A stretch of 64,000 bases of DNA from Syngnathus acus (GCF_901709675.1 NC_051089.1:12823976-12887975), one strand, 5' to 3'. Positions 11,701 through 24,928 are shown, numbered from the stretch's first letter. Program-made: numbers and translations. Notes: a model not told the origin generated them from the sequence alone.

Positions 11701-14700
11701 AATCGACGACTCATAGAATCTAGATTTGCACTTTTGCAGACTGTCATAAAAGCCCCTTAAGCATACATGGGTCTATTCATAGTCATATTTCCTAATACAA
11801 GGACACATCGCGTAAGACTCCATATTTTTAATGAACAAGCTTTGAGTTATGGCTATTTATCTTTTGTACAGAATATAGAATGTCGCACATCTTTCCCTTT
11901 TAGTATATGCACAAGCTGGAGTGCATTTTAATCACAGTATACTTTAAATCCCTGTTTAGGTAAAGACAGGCTCACTAGTCAAACCACTCCAGTGATGATA
12001 ATTCATGAGAATCAGTTTAATAGTCATTCAAAATTCGAATGATTTAATTTAATGTTGGAATACCCCTAAGGATGCTCAAATACCTAAATGTTATTATATG
12101 AGGCATGGTGCAGTACATAGCCATAGTGCGTTCACTAGTTAGAAATAATTGTAGGGAAAAGTAGTACAGGACTACAATAATTTAAGATTGTATTAATTCC
12201 TTCTTTTGCATTGTTTGCCATCTATGTCTTAAACTCTACAATTATGAAACAATAACCACAATGCTATTTTACTGGTATTAGTATCAAATGGTAAACTATA
12301 AAGATTAATATAATATATATTCGTAAATGAGGGCCGATGAGAGACAAGGTCCTATATTATTTTTTAAATCATGTTCTTCTTTTAGAAATTTAGGCAGCCT
12401 ATTATTTATTATTTACGTTGTGTTTGAAATGTTTTAAAAGATTTTAAACACTCAATAAAAATAGGTATTTTTAAATGTATTATTTTTACACTTGAACATC
12501 TTCATTAGCTTCAAATACCAAGTACAAACCACTTCTGAATAGAAAACAATGGCTATCATGTTAAAATAATATCGTCACTGTGGACCCTCACTAGTATGCT
12601 CCTCTGATGATGGCACAAACTTGCAATGCAAACTTTTAATGAACTCGTGCGTATTTATACTTAACATTCGCCCAAACATTGAACTGCATTCCAAAACTCT
12701 CTGACACATTTCAAGTTTTAAAACAAGAGGCAACAACATTTTAATAAGTCTTCCATCACTAATGCATGGATTTTCTGCATATTTGCAGTTGAAATTCATA
12801 CATTTGATTTCTCTTTTATGAGTTCCTATATTTTATAAATCGTATACTTTTCATTTGTGATTCATTATACAACCAATAACTATTTTTTGCTACTGCATTG
12901 GCTCTACATTGCTTGCACACAGTGGTCCATTTGCTCACAGTCTCAGAATAAGAAGCATTCTCGTGTTAAAAAGATTGGTTTAATATTGCAGACAATGTCC
13001 AACCATGCATTCACTATGTATGACTGAATTAGAAATGGTCACCTTTTACGACGTACCATTTTCTGCTTTATTCACTTTCATTATTCTGCACACTCAGCGA
13101 AGTAATAAAATGATCCTTAATTACTCAAACTCATACTTTCATCTTCAACTCAAAGTGGCTCAGTTTTGGGCATCGATTTACAACCATTTTACAAATATAT
13201 TTTAGATGCACCTTTCAAATCGATGGTTATTTATTAGTCGTGTATTTGAGAACTTTGTTAATTATTAAGGACAAACATTAAAGTGTGCTGTCACACTAGC
13301 TAAACTGGAACAGCCCCACACGTTATTGACAGGCAGGACAAGATATATGGTCACAAATTGTTTACTTAATGAAGTAAAATTAAGTTGATTAACAATGTAC
13401 TTCCGCTTACTGCAATTTAAAATTAGGTTGATTAACTGCAATTTAATTAATAAAGCAATTCCACATGAAGTATTCACTGCAAGTCCTCAGACATTTATAG
13501 GAGACTCTTAATAACAACCATAAGTCATGTTTTATTTTTGTACCTTTGATGAAAGGGGTGCAATGCTATCTAGACCAGGTATTATGTCCTCCATGTAAGC
13601 TAAATGATCTCTCGCTTGACAATATATTGACATTTCCGCACTGACGCCAATGTGCTGTGATGTTTCATTCCATTGTTAAGACTATGGCTCACAAGGCTAC
13701 ACTATTTATTTGGTAGCGTCCAAGCTCAAGGCCACACAATAGGAAGGACTTTCAGTCTATATCCTTTAGGGTTTATTGTCAATAAAAGTAACAGGAAGCT
13801 AACACCAGCTTCATTAGAATATTAATATTGCATGTAGATTTCCAGATGGGGTTCATTAACAATGTGTATTATGAGGGGTTGTGTTTTTGCATTGGCTGGA
13901 ACGTACATATATACAAAATAATTCCATTCTATATTGGGCTGAAAATAGAAAATCTATTTTACAAATCTATTTTACAAATATGAAAGACGACGAAAAGAAA
14001 AGGAGAAAAACAATATCTTGTCGTCAGTGTATTTGCTGGCAGAATCACATAAATCAGTCATGCATTACACAAACTGACAGGAATAAAAAGCCATGTTTCC
14101 ACCAGGGAGCACAGTCTGCTTCTTCAGTTTGCTACAGTACGATAAAGCCTGATTGTGCTCGCATTTCCTACCTCAGGGTGTGTTGGTGTACTGACACCAT
14201 CTGCAGCAACTACGCAAATAGACATATAGCAACGGGATATAGTGTAATCTGGCGATTTTATATTTCATTTATCCTTAATTAACCAGAATTATTTTACTTT
14301 ATAAGGACATCTGGCCCTGTAAGAATGCAATCAGCCAACAATCATCTGCCATATATACAGAAATGTGGATAGATAAATTGTTTGCCTTAAGCATTGGACT
14401 ATCGGGCAAACTACATCCTTTCAACACCAGTCCATTCAACTATTTGCCCCCTGTTTTTCTAAACCAATTGTCCTCATTCGGGCGCTTTGATATCACAGGG
14501 TTAGGGTTAACTGTGAATGGGTACCAAAATTGCGTTGTACCAGCCAGTTACTTCACCACTGCAACTTTTGCAAAAGAAAATGAGGGGCAGTTCATACTTT
14601 TCTTAACTGTAGTGTTTTGGGGGGAATTCCTTTGGATGCATGCAAAGTGACTCATCTTTACTTGAAGGAGACAAGGCCAGTGTCTTTATAGAAAGTTTAA

Positions 14701-14714
14701 ATAAAAACTTCGGG
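8730..14714. other. About 6 kb with no gene recognised
   Basis: AT-rich single-copy DNA. Open frames (e.g. 10111-10356, 13881-14282) lack splice context, homology or codon structure. Small structures seen: an inverted repeat GAGTTGAC/GTCAACTC with a 7-base loop at about 10925-10947, and two 18-bp direct repeats (AAAATTAAGTTGATTAAC and a one-base variant) near 13376 and 13420. A distant enhancer could be present but cannot be told from sequence alone. Confidence 0.5.
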
Positions 14715-15745
14715 ATCTCTTTACTAACATCTTTAACACCTCTCTGGAGCAAGCTGTTGTCCCATCATGCTTCAAAGCTGCCAGCATCATACCGTGTTGA
14801 AGGAATCATCTCCTTCGGGTGACCACCACCCTGTGGCACTGACAACTATTATCATGAAGTCCTTTGAAAATCAAGTCAATACAGAAATATCCCCCCGCCA
14901 CCACACTATGGACACCTTTCAGTGCTTATATCCAGACAAATGATTCATAAATTATGCAATTTTCCCTGTCCTCCACCCAACCCTCACCCCCTGGACAATT
15001 AAGATCCATACTGTTAGAATGCTGTTCATACTGTTGACATCGGTTCAGCATTCAGCACCATAACACCACAACAGCTCATCAGTAAACTTGTTGGACTGGG
15101 CCTTAGCAATTCGCAACTGGCTGTTAGATTTCCTCAAGGCAGCAACACCTCAAGGAGCATCACAGGGGCACCCCAAAGCTGTGTGCTCAGGCCTCTGCTC
15201 TTCACCATGCTGACACACGAGTGCACAACAACCTACAGCACAAATCACTATAGTGAATTAAAATAAGAATCAGTATAGTGAAGTATATGACACGACTCTG
15301 GTGAGCCTGATCATCAAAGACAACGAGACTCACTGCAGCAAAGTTTAACCCTCTGATTAAGAGGTTAAGACACAACAACCTCTTGATGAACGACAGCAAG
15401 ATCAAATTGATTGGTGTCAGCTTCCAGATAGCCCCCCCCCCCCCAGACATTTCTGGTGTTGCTCAAGAGAATGAGCAACTCCAAATTTCTGGGGATGCAT
15501 ATAAATGATGACCTATCTTGGTCCACCAACACTGCATTGCTGGTAAAGAAAGCCCAGTGACAACTCAATTTCCTGCACAAGAGCAAGTGGGCAGGTTCTC
15601 CACCAGGGCCAAGAGCTGCACTGACTACAACAGGAAAGCCCTGCAGCGCATTGTAAATGCAGCTGGAAAAATCATTGGTGCACCACTCCACTCCCTGAAA
15701 GACACATATAACGCAAGCCTCATCCAAAAAGCACAACATAATGGC
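14715..15745 (+). mobile_element. LINE reverse-transcriptase fossil (L2/CR1-like)
   Basis: Frame-broken translation shows reverse-transcriptase landmarks in order. PSCFKAASIIP lies at about 14758-14795, then IIMKSFE before 14870, then GLGLSNSQLAVRFPQGS and GAPQSCVLRPLLFTM at about 15090-15210. Near the 3' end come KFLGMHINDDLSWSTNTALL (about 15481-15545) and RKALQRIVNAAGKIIGAPLH (about 15630-15700). The catalytic FADD box region is disrupted. Multiple stops and frame changes show it is long dead. The clade is inferred from memory of similar fish LINEs. Confidence 0.75.
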
Positions 15746-17399
15746 GGGGCGATGTGAGCTACCCCAAAAGTCAGTCTGGAAAAATATTCAACAAAATTGT
15801 TAATATTAAGGAGTTTTAATATGACAAGTTAAACTTCTCTGGTTTATTCGACTGAAGTATGATGAGTGATGGCACATTTATCTAAAAGGTCTCTGTCAAT
15901 TCCATTCTTTTAAGTCTTATTTGTTGTTCCTTCTCTGTTGAGAACAGGTCTATCAGGATACTGTGTAAAGTCTAGTGGCAGTCAAGTCATTTATTTCTTC
16001 CTGAGTTATCCCCTGGAGAAGTGAAGGGCACGTCACATAGTAAAAAGTGTTACCGTTTTCATCTCTGCTTGTTTTTGCCCCCAACAACAACTGCAATATC
16101 ATAAAATATGTGGAGGCTCACCAAAGCAACACATTTACTTTTATTATGGAGGTAAACCAACAAAGGAAACAGCATTTTTGCTTTACCCAGGTCCCAAACC
16201 CTACTAAAACCCACCATTACTTCATGTTTTAAGTGCCAATTGAAAGACTGAGAAGGCCTGTCTGACAGATGATCAGTTTAAGATGGCACTTTTGGAATGC
16301 TGAAAATATAAATACTGATTTGATTTGTAATTCAGCCTTGCAGATAGCGACAATATTCATAAAATTGTTTGAAAAAGAAATGTTCCTTAGTGCTGTTGCA
16401 TTCACTATAAACGAAAAATGCAAATCCGTTTCTTGACTAGGCCATACAATAAAAGCATACTTTAGGCTCACATTATTATGTATCCACTTAGTCTATGTTG
16501 TGTACTATAAAAAACACATTAACAGAGGACTTTTATATGGCTCATCTGTGACTGATCTGATCCATTTGAAGCCATCTGTTTGGCAAGTTTGAAGATGGAT
16601 TAACAGATGATATATACTAGTATCCATCATGATGTATAGTTTACATCATCTGTTAGTATACATTGTATTCTGATATGTTATTATCTAGCTAGGTGTGGAT
16701 GGGCCAGCAACCATCTTGTCACTTGTCACACAGATTTTTTGCTCTCCACCATTTTAATCAATTTGGGTTTCTCATCTGTTAGACTTATTTTATTTTACAC
16801 GGACTGACAAGGATGGAAGGATGATTATATTATAAATAAAGGTGGACTGACAATGACAGTAGCCTGCCCAGGTCATGGACAAAGGATGGAGGTTGATCTG
16901 AAAATGACGGGCAGTGAATGAGTTGTTCCAAATGTAAATAAGAGTAATACAAGAACAATATGGACAATGAGATCCTATCTCATATGTTTTGGTGGTGCCC
17001 ATTGCTCATGTTTACAGGCGTCAGTAAAATGTTTTTCCCCACTTTAAAATCTGATGTTGGAATTAACACTCTTGAACTATGTACATAAGATAGCCACTGC
17101 AGGATATTGATGCGCTACAACATTATGTACTGTTTTTACAGCAGTTTACCACCAGATCTGGACATAATTATTTCATGTCAATTTAGAGAGCCTTGACAAG
17201 TGGCCTTCCCCGCTCTGTGAATGGCTTGAGTCAACAAACTAACACTCCCGAGCCTACTGCTGGTTGACATGCAGTCACTGGAAATAAATCTCACCGAGCT
17301 AAATTCTACGATCACTTGTAGCATCTTAGAGACTGCATGCTGTGACCTAACTGGCATGCCCGATTCTCATGAATGATTAAAAAAATGTGAGGCTGTATT
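15746..17399. other. No gene recognised
   Basis: Unique AT-rich DNA. Nothing resembling an exon, RNA gene or known repeat was identified. Confidence 0.5.
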
Positions 17400-17525
17400 T
17401 ATGGAAAATAACTGTACTTTATTTGATTATTTGACAAGGACAATGCACATTAGAGAACACTTGTACAATTGAATTACACAGTATATACGTATATGCCAGA
17501 TTTAGCTTTTGAGCTATCATGGCAT
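17400..17525. repeat. Dispersed fish repeat fragment
   Basis: Contains CTTTATTTGATTATTTGACA, GACAATGCACATTAGAGAAC and CCAGATTTAGCTTTTGAGCT. These words recur in a common teleost interspersed repeat that I cannot name. A related, more diverged stretch is at 50715-50880. Confidence 0.4.
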
Positions 17526-18022
17526 CAAATTATTTTTGTCTGACCATTACTCTAGTGCCAGTGTGACCAACTCATATCACAGGGCTTAGAGGGCAACCAG
17601 GGGTCAACGATGGCAATGAGAGTAAATAGTCTTTTACCAAAATAGATGTTGAAGTTTTTATCAAATTTAAAATAAAAAAATGGTTGCATATACATCAATT
17701 ACTCTTGTCAACATGAACATAAATACTGAAAATATCAACTTTTCTGTCATCACAAGAAAGAGTGATCATCATCCTTGCCTATCCATTAATATCTGAAATT
17801 CAACAAGTGAAGCATAACATTGAAATGAAGGGCTGTTCTGTGTTGTGATGGCTCATTTCCTTACTGCACAGCCCTCCATTAATTCTAATTGTGCACAAGC
17901 TGTCCACACCTGCTTCTCAAAGAGCTCAGTGTGTCAGGGTTTCTTTCTCTACACTATCTCATAACCAGAGATAGCCAATTTAACAGGCAACACCAGCGTT
18001 GACGCAGGTTGTCACATACATA
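17526..18022. other. No gene recognised
   Basis: No feature identified before the MITE that starts at 18023. Confidence 0.5.
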
Positions 18023-18194
18023 CCGTAATTTTCGGACTATAAGTCGCGTTTTTTTTTTCATAGTTTGGGTGGGGGGGGCGACTTATACTCAGGAGCGACT
18101 TATATACATATATATGTTTTTTTTCCACTTTTTTGGGCATTTTATAGCTGGTGCGATTTATACTCCGGTGCGACTTATAGTCCGAAAATTACGG
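18023..18194. mobile_element. Short TA-flanked mariner/pogo-like MITE
   Basis: A 172-bp element with near-perfect inverted termini: CCGTAATTTTCGGACTATAA at left and its exact reverse complement at right. TA is duplicated at 18021-18022 and 18195-18196. Inside are further GCGACTTATA-type subterminal repeats in both orientations and homopolymer runs. The good match between its ends suggests a relatively recent copy. The flanks are themselves palindromic (see findings). Confidence 0.85.
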
Positions 18195-18204
18195 TATGTA
18201 TGTG

Positions 18205-19360
18205 CGTCACACATTGAAAAAGGCCCATGCTCAGTGTGCAATCGGCCTTTGTTTGTTTATTATTGACATCATTGCACGCGTACATTTTAAAAGTCGTGAA
18301 CAAGTCTGAAACAAATAGAAAAATAATTGCAGATTTATGATGGATTTAAAATTGACATGCCTGCTGCTTTAATTATTGTTGGAATTAACTATTAAAAGTT
18401 GATGTTCAAATCATCTAATATTTTTATTAAAATTAAAATTATAATTTAGATTATTGTTTTGGATATCCAAATGAATGGTTAGGCGTTACTTGAATGGACT
18501 ATTTATAATTGATGATTTGAGAGGCAGGCTAACAGTCTGCACCCTAGTATCTCCCACATCCCAACAAAGATTATATAGTGCTATGTTTATTGAAATTGTG
18601 ATATAGTGATATATTCAAAATAGTGAATCTTGGCATCCAAGCAATTTAAAGGGTCCGCCTCTTCTCTATCTATAATAGTTGTTTATTATTCACTTAATAT
18701 GTACTGACCACCTACCATGGAGACAATGCAGCGACGTCAAATGCTTCAATGGAGACGCGTAGCTACAGTGCCAACACGGATGGTGTGACTTAGTGATCCA
18801 CCTCTGAGAAAATCCATAAGGTACAGTATCTCATGGGTTTGTTGAAACTGTTGATGTCATCCATACACAAGTTTGGGTCCTTTCCGAGACATGTATAAAT
18901 TCCCATGATATGAATACATTGTTTGTCTCTGGAGAGCTTGAAAGGTTTCTGTTTTTGTTACTTTAGTTTTGCTCTCCTTTCTGCAGTCGTGTACATTTGC
19001 ACCCTTTACTAGTATGTTCACAAGGTCACAGTCATCACAATCGTTAACCAACTGAACTGCTGACCTGAGGGAGTATATGCAATTCATCCTGCCTTCATCA
19101 AATTATCTGGCAAATTAGCTCTGCCAAAGTCGGATTGGGGCAATTACCCCAAGCGTCTGAGAACTCCAATTACCAAGTCATCTCCATGACTAATACCCAG
19201 AGCTTCAATGTACTTGATATATTTTCAGACTAATTTCTTAGTCATAAACTCTCCTCTTCATGGAGGGAGTGATACTTCTCAGGTGTAATTTAAGTTAAAT
19301 GATCAAAACTGATTTTTCAAATATAAAAATTCTGCTATGTTTTTACAGCCCCTCCAAAAA
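18205..19360. other. No gene recognised
   Basis: AT-rich unique DNA without identifiable features. Confidence 0.5.
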
Positions 19361-19590
19361 ACGTCAAGTTTATTTACTACGTATATAGCCCTAAATCACA
19401 AGCAAGTCTCAAAGGACTTCACATATACAAAAATTGACAATTATTCCCAAACATCCCCTGATCTTAAACTCCAAGGAGGGCAAGGAAAAACTGAGAAAAC
19501 CCCTACTGGGGGGGAAATGAGAAACCTTGACAAGAGACCACAGATAGGAGGATCCTCCTTCCAAGATGCCCAGGCTGCAATGGATAGGGC
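19361..19590 (+). repeat. Dispersed teleost repeat (CAAGTTTATTT...AGCCC family)
   Basis: Words in order: GTCAAGTTTATTTACTACG, TATAGCCCTAAATCACAAGC, AGTCTCAAAGGACTTCACAT, CATCCCCTGATCTTAAACTC, GGCAAGGAAAAACTGAGAAA, CACAGATAGGAGGATCCTCC and TTCCAAGATG. I recognise this order as a very common interspersed repeat of percomorph fishes, class unknown to me. The overlapping open frames on both strands are by-products. Confidence 0.7.
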
Positions 19591-20770
19591 ACATCGAACA
19601 AAAGAAGCACTGACTAACCTTTTGTGTTTCAAATGCTGTGCCAACATAATCAGTTCAATATGAATCTTCTATATGAGAGCAACAAATATGGAGAAATGGT
19701 CAAGTTGAGTACATTTATGCTAAATGTTATGGTTAATCCTACATCAAGCTGTTCTTTATTCTCACATACAAATTATCACAGTAATTTCTCATCAATTAAA
19801 ATCCATATGGGTTTCCCGTATTCATTTATCCCAAAGCATTCTCCACCTGCTCCCTCCTCTCATTTTCAATGACCTTTGTGATCTTATTTTATCTTTTTCT
19901 TTATATCATTAGGTCTATTACAGAGGAACAAGAATTGTGGCTCACATATGGGTGATGTAACCTCTGAACCACTCAGCTTTTCAACTACCGTATTTTCCCC
20001 CTTCATTATTTTTAATGACATGATATGGTTCTCTTTGACCTTACTTACACGTGGTCCATGAATATTTGAGAAAGAAGTTCAACTGAAGAACACCTAGCAT
20101 GTGATATTCTTTTATGAAACCTTGAAAGTGTGAAACATTGTTGAAGTAGTTTTAATTGTTGGTCTCTCTTTTAATGCAGTAGCCATCACAAATGTGCCTG
20201 CTATGTCTTATTTTTGGAACTTGTAATACACTACAGCATATTCCAGCAATAAAATGAAAAAGACCTGCAGCAAAACATCATTCAACTTGTTTTTCTGTTA
20301 AAACGAAATGGTACTCTTTTGACGAGGCAGCAGAATCTCTAAGAAGCAAAGAATAGAATACACAAAAGGTAAAAAACCTACTAAGTGTAGAGCAATACAA
20401 CCAACGAAATGAGTAAATACAATCAATGTCATTGTTGTAAACTTTAGAAAGGAAGACCAATAACAGTTTTGTCATGTAGACTCTTCCCATGATTGCACAA
20501 TGACTAAAAAACTGGTAAATGAAAAAGCAGCATGTCTTTTCCCAGTGAGAGGTGATGCATTATGGATTTTACAATCAGTTCCTTTAAACAAAATTCTAAA
20601 ACCAAAGACATTTTCACAATCTCGTTTGGATTCTTTAGTTGACTCAGAAATTAAACATGTAAAATTAACTGACATTTATTAGTTAAAAAAAATACAATAG
20701 TGGTGTAGATTTGTGTTTGTTGCTGCTAAATACAATGGCCTTTAAGATTTTGTTTAGAATTTCACTTCAA
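19591..20770. other. No gene recognised
   Basis: Unique AT-rich DNA. Overlapping short frames at 20278-20682 lie on both strands and show no family resemblance. Confidence 0.5.
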
Positions 20771-20781
20771 ATGTATTTGTG

Positions 20782-21145
20782 CGGCGGCTCGGTGGGGCAC
20801 TGGCTAGCACGTCCGCCTCACAGTAAGGAGGGTGCGGGTTCGATTCCACCTCCGGCCCTCCCTGTGTGGAGTTTGCATGTTCTCCCCGTGTCCGCGTGGG
20901 TTTTCTCCGGGCACTCCGGTTTCCTCCCACATCCCCAAAAACATGCTTGGTAGGCCGATTGAGCGCTGCAAATTGCCCCTAGGTGTGAGTGCGTGTGCGG
21001 ATGGTTGTTCGTCTCTGTGTGCCCTGCGATTGGCTGGCAACCGGTTCAGGGTGTCCCCCGCCTACTGCCCGATCACAGCTGGGATAGGCTCCAGCAAGCC
21101 CGCGACCCCCGTGGGGATACAGCGGTACAGAAAATGGATGGATGG
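20782..21145 (+). mobile_element. Full-length V-SINE with target-site duplication
   Basis: The tRNA-derived head has an A-box-like TGGCTAGCACGT and a good B box GGTTCGATTCC. The V-SINE core follows (GTGTGGAGTTTGCATGTTCT, then GTTTTCTCCGGGCACTCCGG). A tail block GGCTGGCAACCGGTTCAGGG and GGGATAGGCTCCAGCAAGCC ends in ATGGATGGATGG. An 11-bp duplication, ATGTATTTGTG, flanks it at 20771-20781 and 21146-21156, which marks target-primed integration. The close match to the copy at 29782 indicates a young family. Confidence 0.9.
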
Positions 21146-21156
21146 ATGTATTTGTG

Positions 21157-22932
21157 ACAAATGTGAGATTGAAGTCCGTCCCATCTTTGAGTGGCCTCCA
21201 GAAAAGCCTTTTAGTATACAGTAAAAAAGTGGATACCTGTAAAGGGCATTTGACAAATGCAGAAAGTCTTACTGCAACATATTGAATGACACAAAATCTA
21301 TTACTTTGTTTCTAAAAACTAATTTCGGTTGCATCACAAAAAACAATGACTGTTTGACTTTCCGCACCCTGTTCACAAAAGACTAAATGACACTCTGGCT
21401 GAACCAAAGTGGGATGAAAACAAATTTCACTCATGCAGCAAAGGAAAAGGAAGGGTGTCTTTTCCCTCTTCAGGTAGCTTAAACTCTCATGGCAAAGTTG
21501 GGAGAGAATTTACTTCTGTCAAATCTATTATTTTTATCTTGAGAAGAACCGACAGAGACGTAAAATTCGCTTTTCAAGCAGAGAATATTTCCCTGTGGAG
21601 TAACTTGACAAGTTTGTCTGCCATGGGCGAATTTCTTGCAACATCTTCGATGGTCTGAGTATATCCTCTAAATTCAGCAATTCCCCACACGAATGCAAAC
21701 TCGTTGGGTTTGCTGCAGGCAAAGTCAAGTCTCGGCCACAAATGTTGGTATGTGGTTCAGAAAGAAAACGTCAAGGCTCTTCTTTTGAAATTGTATATCC
21801 GTTCAATTTGCACATTTTGCACTATGCTTGTCAGTTTCAATGTTGTGGAATATAATTAATGAAGAAGTGGATAGCATTTTAAGAGAGTACTTGTCTATAC
21901 GAAGTAACATTAGATGAAAACAACTGAAATAAAATGCTCTCTCTCTCTCTCGCTCTAAACTATAACTAATATCAATCATGATTTGAAAAAACTTAACTAT
22001 CAAAACACATTTCAACCTCCAATATTGTCAAGGTAGTGACATATCCTCCACTTTCTTATCAATTTCTCATGTTATCAAGCTTTTTTTCAATTTCAGTGCA
22101 CACATTCCTTTTTTTTAGGTTTGGAGACATGATGGAGAAACAGCAAATAACGACTTCTGCAGGGTATTCAGAATGCTATTTAAAGGTTACAAAGTAGAGA
22201 GTGGGTTTGATGATGTAACCATATGTACTGTAGTATTGCAGAATGCTTCAGGTCAATCTGTGAGCTACCAACAAACACTTGAGAACAAAATTGTTTGGGC
22301 TATAATACAAAAAAACAATGTTAACCGGTTAACGTAACTCTCCTCCGGCCTAGCTCAATGGTTTAAGGTTCACCTGGACTTTACGGCCCTGTTTAAAATA
22401 GCCCAGAGAGCACGCTTTGGCTGACTGTGACTATTATGTGTGAATGTGTGGCTGTGTTGCTTGAAGCCTGCAGATATATTTATAGCGCGGGTGTGAAAGC
22501 TCATGTCCATGAAGCCGTTCTCCACAAAATGTGCTCGAACACAACGCAGCTCTGGTTCCAAAATGATTAGTTTATCCCAAAATATCGACTCCTCTAAGGC
22601 TGGCAGGTGATGCAAACTTTTAGCATTGCACCATATGCAGGTGGATTGTCACCATTGTTGTCGCCAGTTTTCCCGAATTATGTGAGCATGTAGAGACGAT
22701 GAAGTATGATATATAATGAATGATAATGTTGTTACATGGATGTGACATCATCTATTGTAGAACTGTAACTGAGTATATGATTTGTGTACTCAGCGCATTT
22801 TCTCCAGATCCATGCATTACGGATAATTTAACAACTGTAATGCAAACATGCAGAAGTTATCATTCCTGTACATTTACTAAATATGTCAATATTCCAAAAA
22901 TGCATACACAACCCGATTGAATTTCAAATATA
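21157..22932. other. No gene recognised; (CT)n tract
   Basis: A short CT tract lies at about 21937-21956. No exon or repeat family was identified elsewhere. Confidence 0.5.
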
Positions 22933-23009
22933 CTATATCCATCCAATTTCTATACTGCTTATCCTGGTCAGGGTCATGGGGAGCTGAAGTCTATCCCAGC
23001 TGGCTTTGG
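22933..23009 (-). mobile_element. SINE/LINE tail remnant
   Basis: Reads on the minus strand as the common V-SINE 3' tail, with CAGCTGGGATAGACTTCAGC followed by GGATAAGCAGTATAGAAATT. Only the 3' end is kept. Confidence 0.6.
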
Positions 23010-23062
23010 ACAAACAAACAAACAAACACACGCACGCACACACACACGCACACACACACACA
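23010..23062. repeat. CA-rich microsatellite
   Basis: (CAAA)n passing into (CA)n with CGCA interruptions, directly abutting the SINE tail remnant on its left. Confidence 0.9.
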
Positions 23063-24866
23063 GTCCCCCGAGAGTCAGTCACAGGGTTATGACATTGGTT
23101 AAAAATATGAATGGCCTGTGGGCTAATTTGTGTAAGACTGAGGACTGCCATTTTGTTCAATGTTAGTCAACTATGTGCTTTATACGGTAGATGTTGCAGC
23201 CACACTGAATGTGTTTACTTGCTGGTGTTTGCTCTCAGGGTAATCTCATTCCAAGCTGAGCTTTAACTACTGTGGCAGTTTTTATCATAGACGGCTGTCA
23301 TGGACAGGGTCAGCTCCCCACGGAAAAGTTAGGAGGATAATCCCATTAGATGTGTTATTATCACCCCTGACAGCTACACTCATAGTGTGAGATGGTCAAC
23401 TGTGTTCATGCAGTCTGCTTTACAGTTTTTTTTAAGAGGGGGGGCGGGGGTGGGGGTTAAGCCATGAGCTGCCCACCTCATTTTGGCTTGAGATATGAAA
23501 ACAGCAAAAAGCAAAAGAATGATATAGTATATGTATTTGCACGACACATTATCTGAATTATTACATCATTTCAGTGCAGGAATGTGTCGACTATATTATA
23601 GTGGATCTAAAACCTCTACGCAAGTCTGTTCACATTCCAGGCTTTTGTGGTACTACTTTTTCACTAATAGTGTGGCCTCTCAATAATTTTCATTGTCTGA
23701 CTTTAACGTTATCTGTTGTGTTGTTTTGTGTTTTATCGGTTTATTTGTCTGTTTCTTCATTTCTTAGTATGCAAGTCCATGGCTATCATGTTTTATTGCC
23801 TTTGTAATGAGCCAACTAATAAACCCCAAGCAGATACGAAAACAGGTGTTGAATTAAAAAGAGCTTTTATTGCTGGAATATGTTGGCAGGCTCTGAATTT
23901 ATTGTTAAAGCCTAGCAGGGGAAGCAGACGTTTGGATGCAAGCTGATGCCTTTGGTGATTCACAATGGAGGGACAAGCAGGGCAGCCAGATCTCCGATTT
24001 GGTGCAAAAGGTGTGGTCGGGTATGATAAAGGCACATACTTAGTTGCTTACTGAAGTTGTCGGTGATGATGATGCAGTGTTGGGCAAGCTTCTCGGAAAA
24101 GTAGTGAGCGAAGGTACAAGTTCTTCTACATCAAATGTAGCTTACCCAGACCCATCACCAGACCTCAGTCTTAAGGTGAGAACATGAAATGCATTGCCGG
24201 CCATTCAGTACAGAATTATTACAGTACTTTGCTTTGCTCAGCATTTTTGATGATCCTATACCTTTAATTGCCACATGCATTCATTAGTCTTAAGTGGTGC
24301 CCTCTGCAACACCCACTGGCCAGCATTACCAATGACAACATCTACAGTATACATTGCATCCGCCTTACGTATGTCGACTTCACGGCCTTATTGAATATGT
24401 CATTTTACAATCGTTTTACACTCAAAGCCAGGATTCATTATTTCCTCATACCTCTTCTTGTCTAAACACACCAAGGCACGTACACACACTTGCACGCATA
24501 CGCTCACAAACACTCGAAAGCTCAGCTCAGCTAGACAAAAGTGTGTAAAATCTGTTGTAATTCTTGATCCTCGGGATGTTTTGATCAAATAATGACCAAG
24601 GCCCTTGATTTGCTGGTCAGTTCATTATGCACCCTAAAAATTGCATCACTCAAGATTTATCCTGGCAATTATTATTCACTGTTGAGTCATGCGTAATTTG
24701 AAGAAATGCACACTAAAATAAGGGCCGTCCATCAAAATAATGAACCACTTTGGTGGTCACAGGCAAATATCATGTCTTCCTCACTGTATAAAAACAAAAC
24801 ATTTGTAACGCCACAAAATAATTTATGCAGAACTGAGACCTGTTCAGTGTGTCCTGCCTCCCACCC
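23063..24866. other. No gene recognised
   Basis: Contains a G-rich tract near 23439-23457 and a moderately GC-rich stretch at 23860-24040 that could be a retroelement end, with no defining landmark. Confidence 0.45.
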
Positions 24867-24928
24867 ACAGACAGCTGCACGCCCGCGACTCTATCGAAGA
24901 TAAGCGGTTCGGAGAATGAATAAATGAC
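24867..24928 (+). mobile_element. V-SINE tail remnant
   Basis: CGCCCGCGACTCTATCGAAG followed by ATAAGCGGTTCGGAGAATGA matches the 3' tail of the SINE family in this window. Head and core are missing. Confidence 0.55.

Noticed and set aside
19985-20002. CTACCGTATTTTCCCCC as another MITE end
   Set aside because: Only about a dozen bases match and there is no second terminus.
20782-21145. tRNA gene suggested by A- and B-box motifs
   Set aside because: The boxes belong to the tRNA-derived head of a V-SINE; no cloverleaf with acceptor stem follows. The same holds for 29782 and 33413.
22350-22385. tRNA-like words CTAGCTCAATGGTTTAAGG and GGTTCACC
   Set aside because: Spacing and stems do not form a tRNA.
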